35,852 bases of DNA, from NCBI GenBank assembly GCA_019351895.1, contig JABBOH010000018.1, positions 46,648-82,499 of the forward strand, in the 5' to 3' direction. This document shows positions 17,954 to 27,801 of this stretch, piece after piece; the first letter of the stretch is position 1; the number at the start of each line of letters is the position of its first letter. The notes under the pieces were generated by a model that worked only from the letters and a program-made list of their open reading frames with translations, had not been told where the DNA came from and did not search any database. The translations under genes were made by a program, and so were the position numbers. This DNA is from Pseudomonadota bacterium. Lineage in GTDB: Bacteria > Pseudomonadota > Alphaproteobacteria > Acetobacterales > Acetobacteraceae.

Positions 17954-18831
17954 CCACCGCCTCCATCGTTCTGCGATCGAGATAGCCTAGCAGAGCATCG
18001 CGAAGCGGTCGGAGACTTTTATAGCGTTCCAGCTCTTCGGGCACGCCGCGCACCGCGCCCGCGAGCCGCGCCGCCTCGCCCGGCCCGGCCGCTACCTGGG
18101 CAAGCCGCGTCACATGCGTGCGGATGCCGAAGACGACGGCGCCGCTCTCCGGCAACAGGCGGAAGGTCTGCCGCTCGACCCGCAGCCACAGCGTCTCGCC
18201 CGCATTGTCAGCCGTGATGGAGGGATCGACATCGCCGCGCCCGTGGCCGGTCGGCTGGAACAGCGCAGGGTCCTCATGCACCGACCAGTTGTAGCGCACG
18301 GCGAGCCGCCCCGGCTTGATCGCGCCCATGAAGCGATCGACCGGGCGGCCGAGCGTCTCGGCATAGGTGGGCACCGGCGCGTGGATCGCGATCAGCGGAC
18401 GGCCGATCTTCTCGGCCAGCCGCCAGCGGCTCGGGAAGCAGAGGATGGCGGCGGTCAGCACCGGCCCCTCGGGCCCGCCACGCAGCAGGCAGAAATCATC
18501 GGCGACCCAGGCGCAGATCTCGGCCAGCGGATGCGCGTCGGCGTTCCCGGCGGGCGGCGTCCAGCCGGGCCAGTGGATCGCGAGATGCGCCGCCAGCATG
18601 GCACGAAGTTCGGCGCAGGCGGCCTCCGCTCCCGGCGTATCGGCCAGTACGTCGCCGCGGCGCTCGGTGAGGAGCCGCACGCGCTCGGCAATCTGCGGCG
18701 CCACCTGCGCATCACGCTCGATCCAGCCGGATTCGGGGATCGCAGTGAGACCCAGCGCCAGCCGCTGCGGGCCCGGCGCATAGGGCAGATGCAGCACGGG
18801 CGCCGCCCATGCTGCATCAGGAATGGCGGCA

Positions 18832-19847
<1,016 letters not shown>

Positions 19848-19851
<4 letters not shown>

Positions 19852-20903
19852 GCCGCGGCGCCTTCGCGCTGCCGGCCCTCGGCGCGGATCGCCCGCTCAT
19901 GCGGCCAGTCGGGCAGGCCCTTCTCGGCGAGGTAGCAGGACGCCTCCTGCTCACCGTTCGCGAATAGCGGCGGGCGCGTGCCGCAGGGCTCGAACCGGAA
20001 GTCGCAGCGCGGCTGGAAGGGGCAGCCGGCTGGGCGGCCGGTCGGCGACGGCGGGCTGCCCGGGATCGACGGCAGGCGACGCGGTCTCGCCCCGTGCATG
20101 GGCGGGATCGAGTTGAGCAGGCCGAGCGTATACGGGTGGCTCGGCTGCGCGAGCACGAGCGGCTTTGGCCCGCGTTCCGCAATGATGCCGGAATACATCA
20201 CCATGACGCGGTCGGAGACCGTCGCCACCACGCCCATGTCATGCGTGATGAGAATCACGGACGAGCCGAAATCCTGGCGCAGCCGCTGGATCAGTTCGAG
20301 GATCTGCGCCTGCACGGTGACATCGAGCGCCGTCGTCGGCTCGTCCGCGATGAGGAGCGATGGGTTGCAGGACAGCGCCATGGCGATCATCGCGCGCTGC
20401 CGCATGCCGCCCGAAAGCTGGTGCGGATAGCGGGTCGCGGCCTTCGCCGGCGCGGGAATGCCCATCTCGCCCAGAAGCTCGACCGCGCGGGCGCGGGCCG
20501 CGCGGCGCGACAGCTTCTGATGCGCGCGCAACTGTTCCTCGATCTGCCAGCCGATGGTGTAGACCGGCGTCATCGCCGTCATCGGGTCCTGGAAGATCAT
20601 CGCGATCTCGCGGCCGCGGAGGTCGCGCATCGCCCTGGCATCGAGTTGCAGCAGGTCGCGGCCCTTGTAGATGATGCGGCCCGTGATGATGGCGTTGGGA
20701 TCCGTGATGAGGCGCATCACCGCGAGCGAGGTCATGCTTTTGCCCGAGCCGGATTCGCCCACGATGCTGAGGATTTCGCGCTGTCCCACAGTGAAGGAGA
20801 TGTTCTCCAGGATGCGGATGGTGCCGCGTTCCGAGCGGAAGGAGACACAAAGATCCTGCACGTCGAGCAGCAGGTCTGCGGGTGTCGGCATGTCAGCGGG
20901 CAT
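19848..20903 (-). CDS. Oligopeptide/dipeptide ABC transporter ATP-binding protein (OppD/DppD type)
   Basis: A 351-residue ATPase with Walker [13 protein letters not shown]-loop [14 protein letters not shown], signature [16 protein letters not shown], Walker [17 protein letters not shown]-loop LITHDMGVV, and the C-terminal oligo_HPY region [18 protein letters not shown] 20903 is chosen because GAGGG lies 7 bases upstream; it overlaps the permease stop by 11 bases. A second in-frame ATG at 20891 would begin one base after the permease stop. The C terminus runs about 45 residues past the cysteine motif, as is usual for OppD. Confidence 0.96.
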
Positions 20904-21867
20904 CGCGCACCCTCGGGTCGAGCCAGGCATAGGCGATGTCGACGAGCGCGTTTGCGACGACGACGAAGAACGATGAATACATGACGGTCGCCATGATGAA
21001 GGGCAGGTCGAGATTCTGCAGCGCCTGATAGGTGAGACGCCCCACGCCCGGCAGGTCGAACACGACTTCCGTCAGCAGCGCGCCGCCGCCGACGAGCGCG
21101 CCGAAGTCGAGCCCGAACATCGAGACGAAGGTGATGAGCGAGGTGCGCAGCGCGTGGCGGAACATGATGCGCGTCTCGGACAGACCCTTCGCGCGCGCGG
21201 TGCGGATGAAGTCCTCCTGATAGGCCTCCACGAGGTTCGCGCGCAGCACGCGGCCATAGAGGCCGATGTAGAGGATGGCCAGCGTCATCCAGGGGATGAT
21301 CAGGCTCTTGAACCAAAGCCACGGGTTCTGCGTGATCGGCGTGTAGCCGAGGCCGGGAACCCAGTGGAACAGCCAGGTGTCGTGGAAGCGCGACTGGGTG
21401 ATGAGGTTGGCGACCGATCCCACCCAGAAGACCGGCATCGAGACGCCGACGAGCCCGAGCAGCATCAACCCGCGGTCGATGACGGTGCCGCGCGTCGCCG
21501 CCGCCGTGACGCCGACCCAGATGCCGAAGATCACCCAGATGACGGCCGCGCCCAGCACAAGGCTGAGCGTGACCGGTGTCGCCTCGATGACGGCAGGAAT
21601 GACCTTCTGGCCGCGATTGACGAAGGAGGTGAGGTCGCGGGAGATGAAGAGCTTCTCCATCACCTTTATGTATTGGATCGGCAGAGGCTGATCGAGGCCG
21701 AAGGAGTGCCGCACCTGGGCGAGTGTTTCCGGCGTGGCGTTGCGCCCCGCGATGCGCGCGGCGGGATCGGAGCCCGGTGTCGCGAAGAAGATCAGGAATA
21801 CGACGATGCTGATCCCGAGCATGACGAAGATCATCTCGGCGAGGCGGCGGAGGGTCGGGAGGAGCAT
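20893..21867 (-). CDS. Oligopeptide/dipeptide ABC transporter permease (OppB/DppB type)
   Basis: A 324-residue inner-membrane permease with six predicted helices. The N terminus LRRLAEMIFVMLGISIVVFLIFFATPGSDP is typical of OppB-type subunits, as is the following periplasmic GLDQPLPIQYIKVM. The EAA-loop for contact with the ATPases is seen in QEDFIRTARAKGLSETRIMFRHALR, and GGALLTEVVFDLPGVGRL follows. It starts 6 bases after the OppC-type permease stop. The B-type gene follows the C-type gene here, the reverse of the usual order. Confidence 0.95.
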   Translation of the reverse strand: MLLPTLRRLAEMIFVMLGISIVVFLIFFATPGSDPAARIAGRNATPETLAQVRHSFGLDQPLPIQYIKVMEKLFISRDLTSFVNRGQKVIPAVIEATPVTLSLVLGAAVIWVIFGIWVGVTAAATRGTVIDRGLMLLGLVGVSMPVFWVGSVANLITQSRFHDTWLFHWVPGLGYTPITQNPWLWFKSLIIPWMTLAILYIGLYGRVLRANLVEAYQEDFIRTARAKGLSETRIMFRHALRTSLITFVSMFGLDFGALVGGGALLTEVVFDLPGVGRLTYQALQNLDLPFIMATVMYSSFFVVVANALVDIAYAWLDPRVRDAR

Positions 21868-21873
21868 CGCAGC

Positions 21874-22956
21874 CTATCCCTTGCCCACGCGAAGCTTGGC
21901 GCGCGGATCGAAGGCGTCCCGCACGCCGTCTCCCAGGAAGTTCAGCGCCAGCACGGTCACGATGATGGCGAGCCCCGGCGCGATCGCGACCATCGGCTGC
22001 GTATAGAGCAGATCCTCGCCGTCCTGGATGATGGTGCCCCAGCTGGCCGAAGGCGGCTGCACGCCGATCGAGAGGAACGACAGCGCCGATTCCGTCAGCA
22101 TGTTCAGGGCCATCATCAGCGGCGCGAAGACGATGATCGTGGTCGTGACGTTGGGCAGGATGTCGCGGAACAGGATGCGCGACGAGGGCACGCCGAGGCA
22201 GCGGGCGGCGAGCACGAAGTCGCTGCGGGCGAGCGACAGCACCTGCCCGCGTATGGGCCGCGCCACGTAGGGGACATAGACGACCCCGATGATGGCGATC
22301 GGAATGAGCAGGCTGTTCGACGGGATGTTGATCGGCCCGATCTGCAGCCCCTTGCTGATGAGCACGATCGAAAGCGAAATCGCGAGGAGGTAGATCGGAA
22401 ACGCCCAGAGAACATCGAGAAGCCGCGCGAGGATCGTATCCACCCAGCCGCCGAGGAAGCCGGCGACGGTGCCGACGAGCGCCGCGAGCACCAGACAGAT
22501 CACGGTCGAGGCAAAGGAGATGATGAGCGAGTTGCGCCCGCCATAGAGCATGCGCGCCATGACGTCGCGCCCCTGATCGTCAGCGCCGAGAAAATATTGC
22601 CCGCGCCAGGTTGGGCCGATGGGCGTGACACCGAGACCAAGCCCCCCGGTGTCGGCCTGCATGATGTCGAGCGTGTTCTTGCCGATGGTGATCTGGCCGT
22701 CGAGGTTCGACTGGAAGGGGTCGCTTTGCGAGACGTGCTGCGCATACCAGGGCGCCGCGACGCAGGCGAGGATGATGAGGATCAGCACGACGACCGCACC
22801 CATCGCGGTGCGGTCCCGCATCAGTTTGCGCAAGCCCGCGCGCCAGGGTCCTTCCGTCGCGCGGGTGCGTGCCGCCGCCATCGCCTCGCCGGGCTCGCCC
22901 ATGCCGCCGCCGGAAAGATCCGCGGGTGTGGGGGTGTCGATCACGGAGTCAGACAT
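21874..22956 (-). CDS. Oligopeptide/dipeptide ABC transporter permease (OppC/DppC type)
   Basis: A 360-residue inner-membrane permease. A polar N-terminal tail of about 40 residues precedes LRKLMRDRTAMGAVVVLILIILAC, typical of OppC-type subunits. A large first periplasmic loop (about 70-125) ends at the family motif FLGADDQGRDVMARMLYGGRNSL. The EAA-loop is RSDFVLAARCLGVPSSRILFRDILPN, then ALSFLSIGVQPPSASWGTII and GDGVRDAFDPRAK at the end. The ATG at 22956 has AAGGGCGG about 9 bases upstream. A 162-base gap with a strong hairpin separates it from the binding-protein gene. Confidence 0.95.
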   Translation of the reverse strand: MSDSVIDTPTPADLSGGGMGEPGEAMAAARTRATEGPWRAGLRKLMRDRTAMGAVVVLILIILACVAAPWYAQHVSQSDPFQSNLDGQITIGKNTLDIMQADTGGLGLGVTPIGPTWRGQYFLGADDQGRDVMARMLYGGRNSLIISFASTVICLVLAALVGTVAGFLGGWVDTILARLLDVLWAFPIYLLAISLSIVLISKGLQIGPINIPSNSLLIPIAIIGVVYVPYVARPIRGQVLSLARSDFVLAARCLGVPSSRILFRDILPNVTTTIIVFAPLMMALNMLTESALSFLSIGVQPPSASWGTIIQDGEDLLYTQPMVAIAPGLAIIVTVLALNFLGDGVRDAFDPRAKLRVGKG

Positions 22957-23073
22957 CGCGCATCGCCGCCCTTGTCCGAAGGAAGTTTGAAATCAGCATG
23001 GTGCTCAGGCTCACAGGCTCGGACGGCGGCGGGTGGAGGGTGGCGATCCCACGCCTCCGCCCGTCATCGTCAT

Positions 23074-23100
23074 GCACCCGCCGGAGCTGCCGACGGGTGC
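23074..23100 (-). other. Strong intergenic hairpin between binding-protein and permease genes
   Basis: On the minus strand GCACCCGTCG (complement of 23091-23100) pairs with CGGCGGGTGC (complement of 23074-23083) through ten pairs including one G-U, with a 7-base loop. It sits 18 bases after the binding-protein stop. No U-run follows, so partial termination or 3'-end protection of the binding-protein message is more likely than complete termination. Confidence 0.6.
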
Positions 23101-23118
23101 CAAGGAAGGTGCAGGGTC

Positions 23119-24792
23119 TTACTGCACCCAGACCTGGGAGAAAATGACCTTGAACTGGTCGCTGTAGGAGAAGTTGCCGAGCCGCTTGGAGACGAAGTCA
23201 AGCTGCTTCGGCGTGAACATGGTGACCCACGGCGCCTGATCGGTCAGCTCGTGGTCGAGCTTGGCCCATTCGGCGTTGGCGGCCTTCGGATCGGTAACGG
23301 CGGTCACGAGGTTCTTCTGGATCGCCGCGTCGATGGTCTTGTCGCAGAAGCCGGAGATGTTGATCGAGGCGTCGGAGCCCGGATGGAAGGACCCGCAGCC
23401 GAGCAGCACGTTGATGAAGTCGGAGGCCGCCGGATAATCCTGATACCACTGGCTCAGGCTGATCTGGACGTTGTTCTTGGTGTTCTGGATGTAGGTGAAC
23501 TGGATGTTCGCCGAGATCACCTTGAGCGTCGCCTTGAAGCCGAGTTGGTTCAGGACGCTGACGAGGTAGGTGCTGATCTGCGGGTCTGTGTTCTGGTCAT
23601 CCGAGATCACCGTCACCTTCTGCCCGGCCTGACCGGAAGCGGCCATCAGGGACTTGGCCTTGGCCATATCGGGCGCGGACCATTTCGTGCCGGGATTTTT
23701 CGTATAGGGGCAATACGGCTTGTAGCCAGGGAAGCCCGGCGGCAGGATCTGGCAGTTCGGCACCGCGAGGCGCGGCCCGCCATAGATGTCGACGGCGGAG
23801 CGGCGGTTGAAGGCGTAGTTCACCGCAAGCCGTGCGTCCTTGTTGTTGAACGGCGCGATGTTGACGTTCATCGGCGCGTAGAAGATCGCGAACAGCGGAT
23901 TGATGTGGATCTGCTTCGGGAACTTCCGGCTCATCTCGGGCAGGCGGTCGGCCGGAGGCGTATCGAACATCCAGTCCTGCTGGCCGTTCTCGATGGCCGT
24001 GATCTCGTCCTCGGGCTTGGTGCCGAAGGTGTAGTCGATCTCGTCGACGTAACCCGCAGGCTGGGCGGCGGCGCTCCATTCCTTGAAATACGGGTTCCGC
24101 TTGAGGATCATCGCCTTCTGCGGGTCGTTGCTGGTGATCATGTAGGGGCCAGTGGCGGCGGCCGGCGTGGTGCCGAGATCCTTGGGCGGCGTATTGGCCG
24201 GCAGGATGCTCCCGAAGGGCGTTGCGAGCTTGTAGAAGAACTCGGAATCCGGTTGCGTCAGGTGGAAGGTGATGGTGTTCGCCTTGTCGTCGGCGACCAC
24301 GCCGCCGGCGAGCGTGCAGGTCGCGGGCGTCTTGATGCAGGCGTCGGCGCCCACGATGACGTTGTACCACGAGCCAGCGTTCGGGTTGCTGACCTTGAAC
24401 AGGCGCTGGAAGCTCGCCACCACGTCGTCGGGCGTCACCTCGGCGCCGGTTGAGAACTTGATCCCCTTGCGCAACGTGAACACATAGGTCTTGCCGCCGT
24501 CCTGGGGCTTCGGGATCGAGGTCGCGAGGTCGGGCACGACATCGTTGCTGCCCGGACCCTCGTCCTTCTTGAACTCCACCAGACCGTCGTTGGTGATGTA
24601 GAAGATCTGCCAGTCCTGCGCGGTGTAGTTGACCTGCGGGTCAATCGTGCCGGCGGCCGAGGAGGAGGTGAGCCTGAGGGTGCCGCCGGTATGGTCGGCC
24701 GCGTCCGCCGCCGAGGGCAGCGCGAGGGCCGAGAGGCCGGTCGCCGCCAGCAGCGCCACGGCAGAGGATTGGAGCCATCGTCGCAAGGTCAT
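23119..24792 (-). CDS. ABC transporter solute-binding protein, family 5 (paralog 1)
   Basis: A 557-residue periplasmic binding protein of the peptide/nickel (SBP_bac_5) class. A signal peptide is clear: MTLRRWLQSS, a hydrophobic AVALLAATGLSALAL core and a cleavage region near ADAADH. Family features include the GGTLRL opening of the mature protein, KTYVFTLRKGIKFSTGAEVTPDDVVASF, and the late YQDYPAASDFINVLLGCGS. ATG 24792 is chosen over 24810 because GGAGAGA lies just upstream and the paralog starts identically. Four cysteine pairs or singles (ADACIKTPATC, PNCQ, PYCPY, LGCGSF, GFCDK) suggest disulfides. It differs from paralog 2 mainly in the signal peptide, residues about 70-85, and a loop following QKVTVI. 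The ligand is unknown. Confidence 0.95.
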   Translation of the reverse strand: MTLRRWLQSSAVALLAATGLSALALPSAADAADHTGGTLRLTSSSAAGTIDPQVNYTAQDWQIFYITNDGLVEFKKDEGPGSNDVVPDLATSIPKPQDGGKTYVFTLRKGIKFSTGAEVTPDDVVASFQRLFKVSNPNAGSWYNVIVGADACIKTPATCTLAGGVVADDKANTITFHLTQPDSEFFYKLATPFGSILPANTPPKDLGTTPAAATGPYMITSNDPQKAMILKRNPYFKEWSAAAQPAGYVDEIDYTFGTKPEDEITAIENGQQDWMFDTPPADRLPEMSRKFPKQIHINPLFAIFYAPMNVNIAPFNNKDARLAVNYAFNRRSAVDIYGGPRLAVPNCQILPPGFPGYKPYCPYTKNPGTKWSAPDMAKAKSLMAASGQAGQKVTVISDDQNTDPQISTYLVSVLNQLGFKATLKVISANIQFTYIQNTKNNVQISLSQWYQDYPAASDFINVLLGCGSFHPGSDASINISGFCDKTIDAAIQKNLVTAVTDPKAANAEWAKLDHELTDQAPWVTMFTPKQLDFVSKRLGNFSYSDQFKVIFSQVWVQ

Positions 24793-24834
24793 GGTCGTCT
24801 CTCCGGTCAATTTTTCGGTCGATTGGGGCGGCGG

Positions 24835-24942
24835 CTAGGCCGCATCGCGGACATCGGCGACGGGCGCGAAGCCCGCCGCCGGTTCCTCGACATGCGGCAT
24901 GTGGCCGGACTGCCGAACGACAGGCCAGCGGACATCGGGGAT
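24835..24942 (-). pseudogene. Decayed 3'-end copy of the upstream aminopeptidase gene
   Basis: Read on the minus strand, this stretch encodes IPDVRW...S-x-HMPHVEE-x-AA... ending DAA and TAG, aligning without gaps to the last 35 codons of the aminopeptidase at 26701-27588 (IPDVRW...[12 protein letters not shown]...DAV, TGA). Stop codons fall at the same place and roughly three quarters of the bases agree by eye. There is no start or upstream coding part. The offset to the intact gene (1866 bases) nearly equals the offset between the two binding-protein genes (1870), so this is a relic of the same tandem duplication. Confidence 0.9.
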
Positions 24943-24988
24943 GCACCGGGCACGCGAGGCGCCGGATGCGGTGGATCGCTTGCTGATC

Positions 24989-26662
24989 TTAATGCACCCA
25001 GACCTTGCTGAAGATCATGTGGAACTGATCGCTGTAGGTGTAGTTCCCCAGCCGCGACGACACGAAGTCGAGCTGCTTGGGGGTGAACATCGTCACCCAC
25101 GGCGCCTGATCCGTCAGCTCGTGGTCGAGCACGGCCCATTCAGCATTCGCCGCCGCGGGGTCGGTCACCGCCGTCTTCAGGTTCTTGTTGATCTGCGCAT
25201 CGATGCTCTTGTCGCAGAAGCCGGAGATGTTGATCGACGCGTCCGAGCCCGGATGGAAGGAGCCGCAGCTCAGCAGCACGTTGATGAAGTCCGACGGCGC
25301 CGGATAATCCTGGTACCAGTCGGTGACGCTGATCTGCACGTTGTTCTTGGTGTTCTGGATATACGTGAACTGGATGTTGCCCGAAATCACCTTCAGCGTC
25401 GCCTTGAAGCCGAGCTCGTTCAGCACGCTCGTGAGATAGGTGCCGAGCTGCGCCATGCTGCTGCGGTCGCTAGCGATGACCGTAACCTTCTGCCCGATCT
25501 GGCCGGAGGATTTCATTAAGGCTTTTGCCTTCGCCATATCGGGCGCAGTCCAATGTGCGCCGGGGTTCTTCGTATAGGGGCAATACGGCTTGTAGCCGGG
25601 GAAGCCCGGCGGCAGGATCTGGCAGTTCGGGACGGCGAGACGCGGGCCGCCCCAGATGTTGACAGCCGAGCGGCGGTTGAAGGCGTAGTTCACCGCAAGC
25701 CGCGCGTCCTTGTTGTCGAAGGGCGCCATATTGACGTTCATCGCCGCGTAGAAGATCGCGAAGAGCGGTTCGAGATGGATCTGTTTCGTATACTTCTGGC
25801 TCATCTGCCCGAGGCGATCCGTGGGCGGATTGTCGAACATGAAGTCCTGCTCGCCGTTCTCGACCGCGGTCACTTCGTCTTCCGGGGTCAGGCCGAAGCT
25901 GTAGTCGATCTCGTCGACGTAGCCTGCCGGCTGCGCCTCTGCGCTCCACTGCTTGAAATACGGGTTCCGCTTGAGGATCATCTCCTTCTGCGGATCATTG
26001 GTGGTGATCATGTAGGGACCGGTGGCGGCCGCCGGGATGGTGCCGAGATCCTTGGTCGGCGTGTCGGCGGGGAGGATGTCGGCGAAGGGCGTCGCGAGCT
26101 TGTCGAAGAATTCCGCATCCGGCTCAGTCAGATGAAAGGTGACGGTGTTCGCCTTGTCGTCGGCCACGACGCCACCGGCGAGCGTGCAGGTCGCGGGCGT
26201 CTTGAGGCAGGCGTCCGCTCCGACGATGACGTTGTACCAGGAGGCGGCGTTGGGGCTGCTGATCTTGAAGAGCCGCCGGAAGGTCGCCACGACGTCGTCG
26301 GGCGTCACCTCGGCGCCGGTGGAGAATTTGATCCCCTTGCGCAACGTGAAGACGTAGGTCTTGCCCCCGTCCTCAGGTTTTGGGATCGAGGTCGCGAGAT
26401 CGGCCACGATGTCGTTCGAGGCGGCGCCCGCCGTATGATCGAAGGCGACCAGCCCGTCATTTGTGACGAAAAGCACCTGCCAGAACTGCACCGTATAGTT
26501 GATGCCTGGATCGATGCTGCCGGTGGCGGTCGCGGAGGTGAGCCTGAGCGTGCCGCCCGTGTGATCGGCCGCCTGCGCCGCGCCCGGCCGAGCGAGGGCC
26601 GCCATCCCGGTCAGTGCCAGCAGCGCCAAGCCAGCGGGTCGCAGCCAATGTCGCAGCGTCAT
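24989..26662 (-). CDS. ABC transporter solute-binding protein, family 5 (paralog 2)
   Basis: A 557-residue periplasmic binding protein, the same length as paralog 1 and alignable to it end to end without gaps, with roughly four residues in five identical by eye. It has its own signal peptide (MTLRHWLRPAG, then LALLALTGMAALA, cleavage near AQAADH). Shared blocks include RLAVPNCQILPPGFPGYKPY and NIQFTYIQNTKNNVQIS. Differences cluster at probable ligand-facing places: VAFDHTAGAASN against VEFKKDEGPGSN, NIWGGPR against DIYGGPR, and ASDRSSMAQLG against SDDQNTDPQIS. GGAG lies 5 bases before the ATG. It starts 38 bases after the aminopeptidase stop. The ligand is unknown. Confidence 0.95.
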   Translation of the reverse strand: MTLRHWLRPAGLALLALTGMAALARPGAAQAADHTGGTLRLTSATATGSIDPGINYTVQFWQVLFVTNDGLVAFDHTAGAASNDIVADLATSIPKPEDGGKTYVFTLRKGIKFSTGAEVTPDDVVATFRRLFKISSPNAASWYNVIVGADACLKTPATCTLAGGVVADDKANTVTFHLTEPDAEFFDKLATPFADILPADTPTKDLGTIPAAATGPYMITTNDPQKEMILKRNPYFKQWSAEAQPAGYVDEIDYSFGLTPEDEVTAVENGEQDFMFDNPPTDRLGQMSQKYTKQIHLEPLFAIFYAAMNVNMAPFDNKDARLAVNYAFNRRSAVNIWGGPRLAVPNCQILPPGFPGYKPYCPYTKNPGAHWTAPDMAKAKALMKSSGQIGQKVTVIASDRSSMAQLGTYLTSVLNELGFKATLKVISGNIQFTYIQNTKNNVQISVTDWYQDYPAPSDFINVLLSCGSFHPGSDASINISGFCDKSIDAQINKNLKTAVTDPAAANAEWAVLDHELTDQAPWVTMFTPKQLDFVSSRLGNYTYSDQFHMIFSKVWVH

Positions 26663-26808
26663 TGTGTCTCCAGTCGTCTTAAATCGCCGTTCAGGGGCGG
26701 TCAGACCGCGTCAAGGAAGTGGGTGACGACCGCGAGGCAGGCGGCCTTTTCCTCGACATGCGGCATGTGGCTGGAATGCTCGAAGATATGCCAGCGAACA
26801 TCGGGAAT
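24989..26808 (-). repeat. Tandem duplication, copy 2 (binding protein plus intact aminopeptidase 3' end)
   Basis: The counterpart of 23119-24942: solute-binding protein 2, a 38-base spacer, and the last 108 bases of the intact aminopeptidase gene. Confidence 0.85.
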
Positions 26809-27588
26809 ATGATCGGCGTAGGGCTGCACGCAGAGCGGCGTCGCCTCGTCGTGGCGGCCGGAGATCAGCAGCGTCGGCACCGTGATGCGGTGCAGGCGGC
26901 TTTCGATCGTCCAGTTCTTCATCGTGCCGATGACGTGGAACTCGGTCGGGCCATTCATCGTGTGATAGACGGTCGGGTCTTCGGCGATGGCCGCGAAGGT
27001 CCGCGCGACCTCGGGTGGCATCGGCACGATGCGGCAGACGTGCTTCTCGTAGAACACGCCGGACGCCTTCTGGTATTCCTCGCTATCGATCGTGCCGGCC
27101 TCCTCGTGCCGGGCGAGCGTGTCCTGCACGTCCTGGGGCAGATCGCGGCGCAGCCGGTTCGCCTCCTCAACCCATGTCTTCATCGAGGCGGGCGAATTCG
27201 CGATGACGAGGCGGCGCAGCCCGTCGGGCTGCAGCACGGCATGTTCGGCGGCGAGCATGCCGCCCCAGGACTGGCCGACGATGTCGTAGTTCCCGGCGAT
27301 GCCGAGATGGTTCAGCAGGCCATCCAACTCGCCAAGGAACAACTCGACCGTCCAGAAATCCGCGCCGCGATCCCGCAGATGCGTGGAGCGTCCGTTGCCC
27401 AGCTGGTCGTAGTGGACGACGGCGCGCCCATCCCCCGCGAGATCCTTGAAGCTGTCGACATAATCATGCGTGCAGCCAGGGCCCCCATGAAGAACGACGA
27501 GAGGCGCTTTCGCGCCGCCAAGGTCGCCGGTGACCCTGTACCAAGTACGGCCGAACTCTCCCTCGACATGGCCTTCGGTGGAATGCAT
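26701..27588 (-). CDS. Proline iminopeptidase / L-amino-acid amidase-type alpha/beta hydrolase (peptidase S33)
   Basis: A 295-residue alpha/beta hydrolase. The oxyanion motif HGGPGC at 34-39, the nucleophile elbow GQSWGG with Ser107, the acid in SGRHDEATP and the late His in SSHMPHVEE match the proline iminopeptidase branch, which removes N-terminal proline or other residues from small peptides or hydrolyses amino-acid amides. There is no signal peptide, so it should act in the cytosol on imported substrates. The open frame extends to 27981 under the divergent reductase gene, but ATG 27588 with AGAGGG just upstream fits the family N terminus. It is the first gene of the transporter array. Confidence 0.92.
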   Translation of the reverse strand: MHSTEGHVEGEFGRTWYRVTGDLGGAKAPLVVLHGGPGCTHDYVDSFKDLAGDGRAVVHYDQLGNGRSTHLRDRGADFWTVELFLGELDGLLNHLGIAGNYDIVGQSWGGMLAAEHAVLQPDGLRRLVIANSPASMKTWVEEANRLRRDLPQDVQDTLARHEEAGTIDSEEYQKASGVFYEKHVCRIVPMPPEVARTFAAIAEDPTVYHTMNGPTEFHVIGTMKNWTIESRLHRITVPTLLISGRHDEATPLCVQPYADHIPDVRWHIFEHSSHMPHVEEKAACLAVVTHFLDAV

Positions 27589-27801
27589 GGACCCTCTGCC
27601 TGTGCCAAAACGCCCGATGGGCCATTGCTGGCCGAACGGCGCTCGCCTCCCTGAAGAAGCAAGACCTGTTCCATAAGCCGCCTGCCTTTGGCAAGCCGGG
27701 TATCTGCGAAAAGGCTGTCTGCCGGGTTGTGCTGCCGGGCCGCACATGACGAAGTTCGCTGCAGGCGATACGCCGCCACACCCCGAAAGGTCGCGCGATC
27801 C

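Larger units (their letters stand above)
23119..24942 (-). repeat. Tandem duplication, copy 1 (binding protein plus aminopeptidase 3' relic)
   Basis: This segment aligns with 24989-26808. It contains solute-binding protein 1, a spacer of about 42 bases, and the relic of the aminopeptidase end. The period is 1866-1870 bases, with a 4-base indel in the spacer. Homology fades at both ends. Confidence 0.85.

Noticed and set aside
21154-24453. A 1099-codon open frame on the plus strand opposite the transporter genes
   Set aside because: It is antisense to four clearly recognisable genes, has a low-complexity R/D/H/G-rich translation with no domain I recognise, and reflects third-position GC bias keeping the complementary frame open.
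24793-24988. The spacer between the binding-protein genes as a small independent gene
   Set aside because: Its only coding resemblance is to the end of the aminopeptidase, without a start codon or full domain, so it is called a relic.
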